29,377 nt of DNA from Wolinella sp052173415 (GTDB lineage Bacteria; Campylobacterota; Campylobacteria; Campylobacterales; Helicobacteraceae), in the NCBI GenBank assembly GCA_052173415.1, contig JBQMYQ010000018.1:1-29377 (forward strand), written 5' to 3'. Made by a program: the position numbers and the translations under genes. The stretch's first letter is position 1. Each line of letters begins with the position of its first letter. Below the pieces are notes generated by a model. It saw only the letters and a program-made list of their open reading frames with translations, made no database searches and was not told the origin of the DNA. Shown here one piece after another: positions 1 to 7,415 of the stretch.

Positions 1-165
1 ATAAACCTCCTTTGTAGATTTGTTTTTCCTGAAGAATCCCCAAAGAAACTTCAAGAAATGGGCAATACGATATCAAAAAAAAACGCAAGAGCAGCCCCAA
101 AATAGTGCTAAACAAGAACTTTTTAGCACTTCAAGTAACACTTCAAGCAAAGAGGCAAAAATATT

Positions 166-193
166 TTATTTGAAAATTCTTGTTTTCAATACT
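166..193. other. difH: Candidate difH chromosome-dimer resolution site
   Basis: Two perfect 7-bp inverted arms, TTGAAAA (170-176) and TTTTCAA (183-189), are separated by exactly 6 bp (TTCTTG). Extending each arm to 11 bp gives a 28-bp site with the arm-6-arm geometry of a Xer recombination site. It lies about 120 bp before xerH; in Helicobacter and Campylobacter the difH site is known to lie near the xerH gene. From memory the difH core also contains GAAAA/TTTTC arms, but this could not be aligned here. It could instead be a simple hairpin. Confidence 0.5.
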
Positions 194-198
194 ATAAT
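193..198 (+). promoter_or_regulatory. Candidate -10 element upstream of xerH
   Basis: A perfect TATAAT lies in AT-rich DNA about 115 bp before the xerH start. No convincing -35 hexamer is seen, which is usual for promoters in this phylum. It overlaps the right flank of the candidate difH site. The rest of 1-314 holds three CTTCAAG repeats (near 49, 129 and 141) and no gene that I can support. Confidence 0.4.
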
Positions 199-314
199 AG
201 TTTTTTTAAAAAAGCAAAAATAAAGCAAAAATACGGGGATCGCTCGAGGAATCGGGCGTTTTGTAGATAATATTTTTCCATTACACATACACAAAGCTCA
301 ATAAAAGGCTTTAA

Positions 315-1394
315 ATGAACTATCCACTGGATTTTAAAGATGATTTCAACAAGACGCTTCTTTTTTGGCTTGAGCGATTTCTGCGCTACAAGCTCATCAC
401 GCTTTCTAATCATCAGGTCAAGGATACGCAGCGGCTTGATGAAGTGCTAAAAAAGCTCGCGCATGGACTGGAAAATATTAGCGAGCTTGAATGGTGTGCC
501 AAAGAGGCTCGTAATGCCGGTCTAATCGGGATCGGCACGTATATTAATCCACTTTTAAAGCTCTATGAACGTCTAAGTTTTTTGGGGCTTGCTTCGATGT
601 GCGAGATTGATGAGGAGATGATTAGCGATTGTTTAGCCATCGCTACGAGCGGGCTTGCAGACGCTTCAAAGAAAAATTACAGGATCGCCCTGCTCTCCTT
701 TTTTGGCTACATTGATAAGCAAAATCGCGATGATGAGGGGCATACGCACCTATTTAATATCGAGCTGAAAAATTGGCGCGGACTTAGTGGAAAAAGTGGC
801 GAAAAGCTCCCTGCCTACATGAATGAGGACGAATTGGCGCGATTCCTAGAGGGGATTGAGAGCTATCCTTTTTCACCCAAGACTGCCGCGAGGAATCGCC
901 TCATTATTAAGCTCATTTTGCATACGGGGATTCGCATTAGTGAGGCGCTGGCTTTAAGAGAGAAAGATTTTGTGCTTGAGCAGAGCGAATATCTCATCAA
1001 AGTGCGTGGCAAAGGGAATAAACAGCGTGTCGTGATGATTCACTCAGAGGCGATTGAGGCGGAGTTACGTGAATGGCTCATGGAGCGCAAGCTCCTGCCT
1101 AGTGCAAGCGAGTGGCTTTTTTGCAATCAAAAGGGCGCGCAGCTCACGCAGGCGTATGTGAGTCGTGCGGTGGAGCAGATCCTTATGAGTGTGGGAATCC
1201 GCAAGGAAAAAAACGGTGCGCACATGCTGCGACACTCTTTTGCGACCCTACTTTATCAAAAGAAGCGCGATCTTGTTTTGGTGCAAGAGGCGTTGGGGCA
1301 TGCGGATCTCAACACCTCAAGAATCTACACCCACTTTGACAAAGAGCGGCTAAAGGAGGCGGCGAGCGTGATGGATCATCTTAAAAAGAGGTAA
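315..1394 (+). CDS. xerH: Tyrosine recombinase XerH
   Basis: Site-specific tyrosine recombinase of 359 aa, the expected length of Helicobacter XerH, which alone replaces XerC/XerD and resolves chromosome dimers at difH. The N-terminal half (to about residue 165) is the SAM-like DNA-binding part. The catalytic half shows every key residue: Arg207 in TGIRISE, Lys233 in VRGKGNK, His303 and Arg306 in HMLRH, His329 in LGHAD and the nucleophile Tyr338 in RIYTHF. The ATG start gives the family-length protein, and the C-terminal tail is complete. A dif-like site lies just upstream. Nothing suggests an integron or phage integrase, and no cassette or phage gene is adjacent. Confident at family level. 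Confidence 0.93.
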   Translation: MNYPLDFKDDFNKTLLFWLERFLRYKLITLSNHQVKDTQRLDEVLKKLAHGLENISELEWCAKEARNAGLIGIGTYINPLLKLYERLSFLGLASMCEIDEEMISDCLAIATSGLADASKKNYRIALLSFFGYIDKQNRDDEGHTHLFNIELKNWRGLSGKSGEKLPAYMNEDELARFLEGIESYPFSPKTAARNRLIIKLILHTGIRISEALALREKDFVLEQSEYLIKVRGKGNKQRVVMIHSEAIEAELREWLMERKLLPSASEWLFCNQKGAQLTQAYVSRAVEQILMSVGIRKEKNGAHMLRHSFATLLYQKKRDLVLVQEALGHADLNTSRIYTHFDKERLKEAASVMDHLKKR

Positions 1395-1472
1395 TATGTG
1401 GGAATCGGGGCTATTTTTCGATACAGTTTAGCTACACATCTGCGCCTTGCACGCGCATAGTATTTAGAGTAA

Positions 1473-1512
1473 GTGCTTTTGCAAATAGTCGCTCAAGCTT
1501 GTGCAAAAGCAC
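1473..1512. repeat. Perfect 11-bp inverted repeat (stem-loop) between xerH and the Sel1 gene
   Basis: GTGCTTTTGCA (1473-1483) and TGCAAAAGCAC (1502-1512) are perfectly complementary with an 18-nt loop. It sits between the convergent 3' ends of xerH and the Sel1 gene. It could stop transcription from both sides, but neither side has a clear T-run. Confidence 0.5.
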
Positions 1513-1578
1513 AGTGGAGCGAGCGTGCTTAGTGCGTTGGCTGTGCTTAATTAATGGAAACTTTACTAGCAGGCTACT

Positions 1579-2217
1579 CTAATTTTCATACCTATCGCAA
1601 GCGTATTGCCACGCCTCTTCAAACTCAGGGACAATTTGCGCACTCGGATCATCTTTACCCAGCTCGCAAGCTTTTTTAAAATAGGACGTGGCTTTGCCCT
1701 TATCGCCATGATTGTAATGGTGTTGGGCAAAGTTACTGCATGCCATCCAGCTTCCAGCAACGCATGCTTTCTGAAAATACTCTGCCCCTTTGGCAAGGTC
1801 TTGTGGCACCCCTACCCCGCTATAATAGGTCAATCCAATAGTTCGGCATGCATCAGCGTCTCCAGCGTCACACGCTAGATTAGAAAATCCAAGGGCTTTT
1901 TCATAGTTTTGCTTGACGCCATCTCCTCCAAAGGCATAAATGATTCCAAGAGCCGAGCAAGCTTTAAAAAAGTATTTATCTTTTTCATTGTCTTTTTTGC
2001 ACACTTTTTTGTAATAGAATGCAGCCTTTTTGAAATCTCTGCTACTGATACCATTATAGGGTAAGAAATAGCTCTCGCCCAAAAAAGCGCATTCACGAAT
2101 GTTTCCATCTTTGCATTTTGTGTCAAGCTCTTTAGTTTGCTCTTGTGTGAGGATTATCTCCTCCTCCGCATACGCCAAACCTATGAATACTACTAAAGCT
2201 AAGATAATTTTTCTCAT
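1579..2217 (-). CDS. Secreted Sel1-repeat protein (Helicobacter cysteine-rich protein type)
   Basis: 212-aa exported protein. Residues 1-17 form a signal peptide (MRKIILALVVFIGLAYA). The mature part is a run of about four Sel1-like helical repeats with paired cysteines, notably C35/C43, C116/C124 and C152/C160, each eight residues apart. That is the disulfide arrangement of the Hcp (HcpA-E) family. Hcp proteins are secreted repeat scaffolds of Helicobacter and Campylobacter; some bind penicillin weakly or stimulate immune cells, so the old name beta-lactamase-like is not safe as a function. It is monocistronic or the last gene after the block ending at 2303, 85 bp away. A palindrome precedes its start. 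Family call is firm, role unknown. Confidence 0.85.
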   Translation of the reverse strand: MRKIILALVVFIGLAYAEEEIILTQEQTKELDTKCKDGNIRECAFLGESYFLPYNGISSRDFKKAAFYYKKVCKKDNEKDKYFFKACSALGIIYAFGGDGVKQNYEKALGFSNLACDAGDADACRTIGLTYYSGVGVPQDLAKGAEYFQKACVAGSWMACSNFAQHHYNHGDKGKATSYFKKACELGKDDPSAQIVPEFEEAWQYACDRYEN

Positions 2218-2230
2218 CCCGTCCCCTTTG

Positions 2231-2247
2231 TGAATAAACCTTATTCA
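2231..2247. promoter_or_regulatory. Palindromic operator-like site before the Sel1 gene
   Basis: TGAATAA and TTATTCA are perfect 7-bp inverted arms around ACC, ending 13 bp before the Sel1 start codon. The AT-rich dyad resembles binding sites of Fur-family repressors, but it could also be a leader hairpin. No direct proof of regulator identity. Confidence 0.35.
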
Positions 2248-2302
2248 GTGCCCCATTTTGCCCCAAAAGGAGCATGATAAAGTCTATTTAATCTCCCTAC
2301 CC

Positions 2303-2539
2303 TCAACGATTTCCGCCCTGCTCTGCCTCTTTATGTTCTTTAGCAAGTAGCGCGCTAAGTTGTGCCTCAAGATTTTCCACACGGCGGATCATTTCGCCCT
2401 TTTCTCGGCTCATCTGTGCAATTGCCGCAGTCTGATTGAGGAGCATCCACCCTGCGACACTTCCAAAAATAAGTGTCGCGAGCACCGCTCCTAGGGATAT
2501 TTTCACTGCCCTTAGGGCGATTTTTTCTGTTTGGTTCAT
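2303..2539 (-). CDS. Small membrane protein with coiled coil
   Basis: 78-aa hypothetical protein. It has a basic N-terminus, one transmembrane segment at about residues 14-36 (SLGAVLATLIFGSVAGWMLL) and a C-terminal heptad-rich segment (about 43-68, with E/L/A pattern) likely to form a coiled coil. Its ATG overlaps the stop of the ABC permease gene upstream by 4 bp, so it is translationally coupled to the metal transporter and is last in that transcription unit. I do not recognise a characterised family; an accessory role for the transporter is only a guess from position. Confidence 0.7.
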   Translation of the reverse strand: MNQTEKIALRAVKISLGAVLATLIFGSVAGWMLLNQTAAIAQMSREKGEMIRRVENLEAQLSALLAKEHKEAEQGGNR

Positions 2540-3351
2540 CGTTTGACTCTTTTATATAGAGTTTGCCCCACAAGGAGCAGTATAAATGCAAAAGCTGCGA
2601 CCATGATGATGACCGCGCCACTGGTCAAATCATAAAAATAAGAGAGTGCAAGTCCGATAATGATAAATATCCACGACAGCAACGAAGCGAGGCACATCAT
2701 CTCAAATAGCGAGCGTGAAAGCCGCTCCGCCATGTAGGCAGGAATGCTCAAAAGCGCGATGATTAGGATTAGTCCGACTGCACGCATGCTGATGACAACG
2801 CCAAGTGCGATGAAGAGCAAAATAAGCAGAGAGAGGAGCTCGGTATTTATGCTTTTTAATCGTGCGAAATCCGCATCATAGGAGAATCCAAGAATCGCGC
2901 GGTAAAAGAGTGCAACAAAAAGAAGCAAGGCAATATCATAAAGTGTGGCGATGTAGAGGTCTTCTTTGGAGATTGCCATAATGCTTCCAAAAAGATAGCT
3001 CATAAAATCGGCGTTGTAGCCGGGTGTGAGGTCGATGAGTATGATCCCTAATGCCATGCCCACCGCCCAGATGACCCCAATAATTGCGTCGATTCTCTCT
3101 TTTGCGTGCAGGAGCAAATAGGAGAGAATCAGAGCCAAGAACAGGGTGAAGATGGACGCGCCCAGCGTAATGGAGAAGCCAAAAAAGAGCGCGATTCCTA
3201 TCCCGCCGTATGCCCCATGTGCCAAGCCCCCCGCAAGAAACACGCTCTTATTCACTACACAGAGCGTGCCGATGATACCGCTACAAATACTAATAAGCAA
3301 CGAAGCAAACAGCGCATTGCGAATAAATTCATACTCCAAAAGCTCCATCAT
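2536..3351 (-). CDS. znuB: Zinc/manganese-type ABC transporter permease (ZnuB-like)
   Basis: 271-aa polytopic inner-membrane permease of the ABC-3 family, with about eight hydrophobic segments from LFASLLISICSGIIGTLCVV to the C-terminal helix. Conserved features include GGLAHGAYGGIG near residues 40-52 and the GYNADFMSYLFGSI segment. This family moves Zn2+ or Mn2+ (sometimes Fe2+) delivered by a periplasmic binding protein. It follows the ATPase gene with a 3-bp gap and overlaps the next gene by 4 bp. No substrate-binding lipoprotein of the ZnuA type is encoded in this unit, so the metal cannot be fixed from context. Zinc is the first guess. Confidence 0.85.
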   Translation of the reverse strand: MMELLEYEFIRNALFASLLISICSGIIGTLCVVNKSVFLAGGLAHGAYGGIGIALFFGFSITLGASIFTLFLALILSYLLLHAKERIDAIIGVIWAVGMALGIILIDLTPGYNADFMSYLFGSIMAISKEDLYIATLYDIALLLFVALFYRAILGFSYDADFARLKSINTELLSLLILLFIALGVVISMRAVGLILIIALLSIPAYMAERLSRSLFEMMCLASLLSWIFIIIGLALSYFYDLTSGAVIIMVAAFAFILLLVGQTLYKRVKR

Positions 3352-3354
3352 GGC

Positions 3355-4092
3355 TTAGATTCCCTTTTGATTCCTCTGAAATGCTTGCAAAAACTCCACC
3401 TCACACATGTGCCCGCTAGGAATCGCACCCTTAATATCCTCGAGCGTATGCATAACGCCGTGCTTGTTGATGTAGAGGGCTTTGGTCGCGTATCCAAGAA
3501 GGAGTGAAACATCGTGGCTAATAATAATGACGCCTTTGGTGTGGCTTAGCTCTTGTAAAAATTGATAAATCTCCCTCTGTGTGGGTGCATCAATGCTCGC
3601 TGTGGGCTCATCAAGGAGCAACACACTAGGATTACCCGCAAGTGCGCGCGCGATGAGCACTCTTTGGCGTTCGCCCCCGCTTAGATCGCCGATTCTCCGC
3701 AGGGCGAGCTCGCCGATTCCAAGGCGTTTGAGTAGCTCATGTGCCTGCGTTTTTTGCGCATTTTGGACGCGATTCCCATGGGGTTTTAAAAATCCCATGA
3801 GCACCACATCAATCGCACGAATCGGGAAATCTTTATTGAGCGACGTATCCTGCGGCACGTAGCCAATAAGCATATCCTCTTGAGAGAATTGCACCCGCCC
3901 CTGCTCGGGCTTTAAAAGCCCTACGATGATTTTGGCAAAGGTGCTTTTCCCACCACCATTAGGACCAATGATCGCGCACAGCTCCCCTGCTCTAAGCGTA
4001 AGATTGACACCCTCTAAAACGCAATCTCTGTGATAAGCGTAGGAGATTCCCTCGCAAGAGAGCAAAAGTGGCGAATTTTGGGCTTCATTCAT
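3355..4092 (-). CDS. znuC: Metal ABC transporter ATP-binding protein (ZnuC-like)
   Basis: 245-aa cytoplasmic ATPase that pairs with the ABC-3 permease encoded next. Walker A is GPNGGGKST near residue 43, the Q-loop is YVPQD near 94, the signature is LSGGERQR near 140, Walker B is VLLLDEPTAS near 158 and the switch His lies in IIISHD near 193. The permease next to it places the protein in the zinc/manganese importer class. Its ATG overlaps the stop of the NlpC/P60 lipoprotein gene by 4 bp, so both are translated from one message. Confidence 0.88.
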   Translation of the reverse strand: MNEAQNSPLLLSCEGISYAYHRDCVLEGVNLTLRAGELCAIIGPNGGGKSTFAKIIVGLLKPEQGRVQFSQEDMLIGYVPQDTSLNKDFPIRAIDVVLMGFLKPHGNRVQNAQKTQAHELLKRLGIGELALRRIGDLSGGERQRVLIARALAGNPSVLLLDEPTASIDAPTQREIYQFLQELSHTKGVIIISHDVSLLLGYATKALYINKHGVMHTLEDIKGAIPSGHMCEVEFLQAFQRNQKGI

Positions 4093-5543
4093 GGTGTGAT
4101 CCTTTCGCCTTGTGAGGATGGAGCAGGAGGATTTGTGAGGAGAGAGAAATTATATTCTTCTAAAAGTGGGGGAATCGCGCCATTTTTGTTTTCAAATGGC
4201 GGATTTTGGCTCTCCAGCATGCTCTGAGGGAGCAGATTCCTAAAGCCCTGCACACGCTTTAGTAAAAGTCGCTTCTCATCTACGCTCTCTACCCCCTCGC
4301 CTACGCTCAAATCCGTAATCACCACGCCTCCTAAAATCCACCTTCCCCCATGGCTCTTCTCTTTGGTGCGGATTCCCCATGCGTCGTGGATCATCATCGC
4401 TCGCCCCTGCCATTCGCCGATGTAGAGTGTGATATGCCCGGGCATGTAGATAAGGCTCGCCCATGGCAGTGCTTCACTAAGAATACGCCGCTCTTTCTCC
4501 TTATCTTCGAGCGTGCTCAAATCGATATACGCTTTGTGGAATTTGCCCTGTGCTGCGGAGTTTCGTGGGAGCCATACGCCCATACTCCCCACAACATCGC
4601 GTGTGAAAGCCGAGCAGTCTCGATTCCCATACATTCCGCCCCAGCCATACTTCTCGCCGATGATTTGCGCTGCGATTTGCGCGATTTGCGTGGGGTTGTA
4701 TTCTAAAGGGAAAGGCGCGACATGCTCTTTAGCGACACGAGATTTTTCAAAAAATGCCTTGCCTTCGGGATTGCGGCGTGGAATTGAAAGCAAAAATTCT
4801 TCTTTGAGTGTTTCAGAGAGGGCGTAAAGCTTTCCGATGCGCATACGATCCAAAAACGCTCCGCGCGAATCATAAAGCGCAATCTCATCGCCTAGCGGAA
4901 TAACCCACTCGCTCGCACGCATACGCTTCATGAAAATCTCTGAAACATGCGCCACATGGAGGCTTCTGACCCAACCGCTCACATAAGAGGACTCGACATG
5001 CAGCCACTCTTTGTCGCGCGTCTGATGGGTGATGAGGAGCGGTGTGCCGCTGAAAATGTAGGAATTTTGCCAATAATCAAACGGGTAGCCCTCGCCGGGA
5101 CGCTCAAAATTGTAAAATCGCGGCTTGTGCGTAGGGAGTGCGCGCACATCGGTATCCTGTGTGACAATCGCGGGAATCGCGAGGCTTGGATAGCTGGATA
5201 TGTCCATATTTTCGATAATTTGCTTGACTGCTTCTTTAGAATTTGGGAGGCGATTCTCGCCATATCCCGGATTCTCTCTTGCGAGCGCAACCGCCCAAAA
5301 GGGCTCTTTTTCCACTGCACTTTTTCGATCCCATGGAGAGAAAAAACGCGCTAGATAGCTCTTTTTAAGCTCTTTAATCGCCTCTTTTTTTAAACTCCAC
5401 TGCACTTTTTGAGGAATCTCAAGATAAAAATGGGGCTCTTGCGGGTAGGATTGAAGCGTTTTTGGAGGTTTATGGGTGCATGAAACAAGCAAGATTCCCA
5501 CAAGGAGCAAAAAGAGAGAAAATTTTACGTTTTTTTTAATCAT
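4089..5543 (-). CDS. SH3 / NlpC-P60 peptidoglycan hydrolase lipoprotein
   Basis: 484-aa lipoprotein using the ATG at 5543. An upstream in-frame start exists, but the inner one puts a proper signal peptide first: K3, K4, a hydrophobic core and the lipobox LLVSC with acylated Cys22. The middle holds SH3b-type segments (about residues 120-255, including VRALP, WLHVESSYVSGWV). The C-terminal NlpC/P60 cysteine peptidase domain carries catalytic Cys310 (NRDCSAF), His370 (GHITLYIG) and the third polar residue His386 (IHDAWG). Such SH3b/NlpC enzymes cut D-Glu/L-Ala to diamino-acid peptide links in the cell wall. The start overlaps the upstream ArsC-like stop by 8 bp. Confidence 0.85.
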   Translation of the reverse strand: MIKKNVKFSLFLLLVGILLVSCTHKPPKTLQSYPQEPHFYLEIPQKVQWSLKKEAIKELKKSYLARFFSPWDRKSAVEKEPFWAVALARENPGYGENRLPNSKEAVKQIIENMDISSYPSLAIPAIVTQDTDVRALPTHKPRFYNFERPGEGYPFDYWQNSYIFSGTPLLITHQTRDKEWLHVESSYVSGWVRSLHVAHVSEIFMKRMRASEWVIPLGDEIALYDSRGAFLDRMRIGKLYALSETLKEEFLLSIPRRNPEGKAFFEKSRVAKEHVAPFPLEYNPTQIAQIAAQIIGEKYGWGGMYGNRDCSAFTRDVVGSMGVWLPRNSAAQGKFHKAYIDLSTLEDKEKERRILSEALPWASLIYMPGHITLYIGEWQGRAMMIHDAWGIRTKEKSHGGRWILGGVVITDLSVGEGVESVDEKRLLLKRVQGFRNLLPQSMLESQNPPFENKNGAIPPLLEEYNFSLLTNPPAPSSQGERITP

Positions 5544-5880
5544 TAAAAATTTTCTCACAATTTTTAATATCAAATCCAACAAGAATCGTGCCATCTTCAC
5601 ACTCAATTACGGGGCGTTTCAAGAGGCGAGGTTCTTTAAGAATCCACTCTATTTTGCCCTCATCATCAAGGGATAATTCTTTAAGATTAAGTGATCTGTA
5701 TGTGCTACTTTTTGCGTTAAATAGGCGATCTATCGGGTGAGATTTGAGCCATCGCTCCAGATCGGAGCGTAGCGGATTCGTAAGCTTTAGATCGATAAAA
5801 TCATAGGCTATTTTACGAGAATCAAAGAAGCTCAACGCTCTTTTTACATTGGTGCAGTTTTTGATACCATAAATTTTCAT
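5536..5880 (-). CDS. ArsC/Spx-family protein (YffB-like)
   Basis: 114-aa thioredoxin-fold protein of the ArsC family. It has the start IYGIKNCTNVKRAL with a single Cys9 at the redox position. No second cysteine follows three residues later, so it is not a CxxC Spx, and it is closest in pattern to YffB. The RPVIE segment near residue 90 is the conserved arginine loop of the family. The usual label arsenate reductase is unsafe: YffB-type members may use glutathione and act on other substrates. It starts 12 bp after azlD and overlaps the lipoprotein gene. No ars genes are near. Confidence 0.8.
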   Translation of the reverse strand: MKIYGIKNCTNVKRALSFFDSRKIAYDFIDLKLTNPLRSDLERWLKSHPIDRLFNAKSSTYRSLNLKELSLDDEGKIEWILKEPRLLKRPVIECEDGTILVGFDIKNCEKIFND

Positions 5881-5892
5881 TTTTAATTTACC

Positions 5893-6210
5893 TTAAAATA
5901 GATGTAAAGTAACCATATAAAAAACAACCCCCGAGAATATACTCAAAAGCGCATTGCGAAACCATAAAAAACTCGCCATCGTTAGGGCAATGCCTCCAAG
6001 CTCCCTCCAGCCGTAAGTCTCGCTCCATGCGACATCTTTAAGCGCGTAAAATACGAGAATCGTCATGATTGCGACGGGCATATTTTTCTGAAGATAAAAA
6101 AGCCAAGGCGATCCTTTGTGATTCCTGAAAACCAAAAATGCCAAAATACGCGTAGAATAGGTCGCAACCATCGCGCTTAGTGTGGCAAGAATCAGATATT
6201 CGGTGCTCAT
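5893..6210 (-). CDS. azlD: AzlD-family branched-chain amino acid export subunit
   Basis: 105-aa membrane protein with three to four hydrophobic segments. It starts MSTEYLILATLSAMVATYSTR, the ATG at 6210 overlapping the azlC stop as ATGA; a longer reading frame from 6255 would run deep into azlC and is rejected. AzlD proteins pair with AzlC to export branched-chain amino acids or their analogues. The conserved TRILAFL and MPVAIMTILV segments fit the family. The small subunit is expected to depend on AzlC. Confidence 0.85.
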   Translation of the reverse strand: MSTEYLILATLSAMVATYSTRILAFLVFRNHKGSPWLFYLQKNMPVAIMTILVFYALKDVAWSETYGWRELGGIALTMASFLWFRNALLSIFSGVVFYMVTLHLF

Positions 6211-6884
6211 GGTCGCTCCAAATAAGGACGTAAAAGCATTAAAAGTCCGACACAAAGCAGAATCGAGAGGATTAGCATGTGCTCGCTCGGGAAGAATAAA
6301 AGGGCTAGGATTCCCACACCTAGCGCGAGATAAAAGGGCTTTTTGGAAGAGGCTTTAAGTAGGAGCGAGAGGGTAAGCACAACAAAAAGTGCGGTCAAAG
6401 AAAATTCCACGCCCCGCCATGAAAAGCTCGTCAGCTCGCTTACCAAAATGCCGAGTGCCCCGCCCAAACACCAGTAAAAATGGTGCAAAAGTGCCATCCA
6501 AAAGTAGCTCTCCTCGCGTATCTCTTCGGGGAAATCCGAGCTCTTGAGCATCGCATACGTCTCATCTGTGAGCCCAAAGATGATGTAGTGCTTGCGCCAG
6601 CCAAAAGAGCGCAAATCTTCCATAATGGAAAGCCCGTAAAATATGTGTCGCGCGTTGAGCAGGAAGCTCGCAAAAAGTATCTCCCAGTAGCCCGCGTGTG
6701 CCGCTAAAAGCGCGACTAAGAGGAATTGCCCCGAGCCTGCATAGACGATTATGGACATCAGCACGCCATAATACCATGGAGCATTAAGCTGTCCATAAAG
6801 CAGCCCAAAAGCTATGCCAAGGGGTATGTAGCCCATGAATACAGGGAGTGTTTTAAGCAGTAGTGAGAGATTGAGCGCGCGCAT
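6207..6884 (-). CDS. azlC: AzlC-family branched-chain amino acid exporter
   Basis: 225-aa polytopic inner-membrane protein. The N-terminal FMGYIPLGIAFGLLYGQ, the SGQFLLVALLAA segment, the NARHIFYGLSI motif and the DETYAML segment are hallmarks of AzlC. Together with AzlD it forms a two-component exporter for branched-chain amino acids. Start ATG abuts the tyrosine-phosphatase stop codon with no gap, and the end overlaps azlD by 4 bp, so the three genes are one unit. No LrfA/Lrp-type regulator is present. Confidence 0.88.
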   Translation of the reverse strand: MRALNLSLLLKTLPVFMGYIPLGIAFGLLYGQLNAPWYYGVLMSIIVYAGSGQFLLVALLAAHAGYWEILFASFLLNARHIFYGLSIMEDLRSFGWRKHYIIFGLTDETYAMLKSSDFPEEIREESYFWMALLHHFYWCLGGALGILVSELTSFSWRGVEFSLTALFVVLTLSLLLKASSKKPFYLALGVGILALLFFPSEHMLILSILLCVGLLMLLRPYLERP

Positions 6885-7343
6885 TTAGATGATTTTGTAG
6901 TGCTTAAAAAGGGCTAAAACACCCTCGTGAATCATCTCAAACACCCTTACAAATCCCTCTTCACCGCGAAAATGATAGGGATCGGGCACATCTGCGCCCT
7001 CATGAGCGAATTCACCCAGCAGCAAGAGCTTCTCCCTAGGGAATCCTAGAGCTTTCAAATCGCTTAAATTGCGGGAATCCATCGCGACAATGAGGTCAAA
7101 ATCCTCTGTGTCTTTGTCTTTAATTTTGCGTGCGCGATGAGCGGAGAGGTCGACTCCCCGTTTGTTTGCGATTAAAATCGAGCCCTCACAAGGAGGTTCG
7201 CCCACATGCCACGCTCCAGTCCCAGCGGAATCAAGCTTAAGTTTGAGCGCATGATCTTGGCAAACTTTTTGTGCGATTCCTAGGGCGAGCGGCGAGCGGC
7301 AGATGTTACCCAAACAGACGAAGATAATAGAGCGAATCGGCAT
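6885..7343 (-). CDS. Low-molecular-weight protein-tyrosine phosphatase
   Basis: 152-aa cytoplasmic phosphatase. The N-terminal P-loop VCLGNICRS gives nucleophile Cys10, with Cys15 and Arg16. The general acid is Asp121 in VPDPYHF. Length and domain fill are normal for LMW-PTP or Wzb-like enzymes. It is the first gene of a long minus-strand unit running into azlCD, and the spacing to azlC is zero. No tyrosine kinase or capsule genes are near, so the substrate is unknown. RBS AGGGG lies just upstream of the ATG. Confidence 0.9.
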   Translation of the reverse strand: MPIRSIIFVCLGNICRSPLALGIAQKVCQDHALKLKLDSAGTGAWHVGEPPCEGSILIANKRGVDLSAHRARKIKDKDTEDFDLIVAMDSRNLSDLKALGFPREKLLLLGEFAHEGADVPDPYHFRGEEGFVRVFEMIHEGVLALFKHYKII

Positions 7344-7368
7344 TTCCCCTCCCCTTTTTCAAAGAAGA

Positions 7369-7374
7369 TACAAT
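7369..7374 (+). promoter_or_regulatory. Candidate -10 element for the metallophosphoesterase gene
   Basis: TACAAT in the 72-bp divergent gap, 41 bp before the ATG at 7416. A good ribosome-binding site (AAGGG) follows at about 7405. No clear -35. Confidence 0.4.
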
Positions 7375-7415
7375 AGCGAAAATATTCCGCGTTTATACCT
7401 CTTTAAGGGTTAAAA

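Noticed and set aside
20..223. 67-aa frame at the start of the window
   Set aside because: Low-complexity, AT-rich, no ribosome-binding site or family; overlaps the dif-like site and the xerH promoter.
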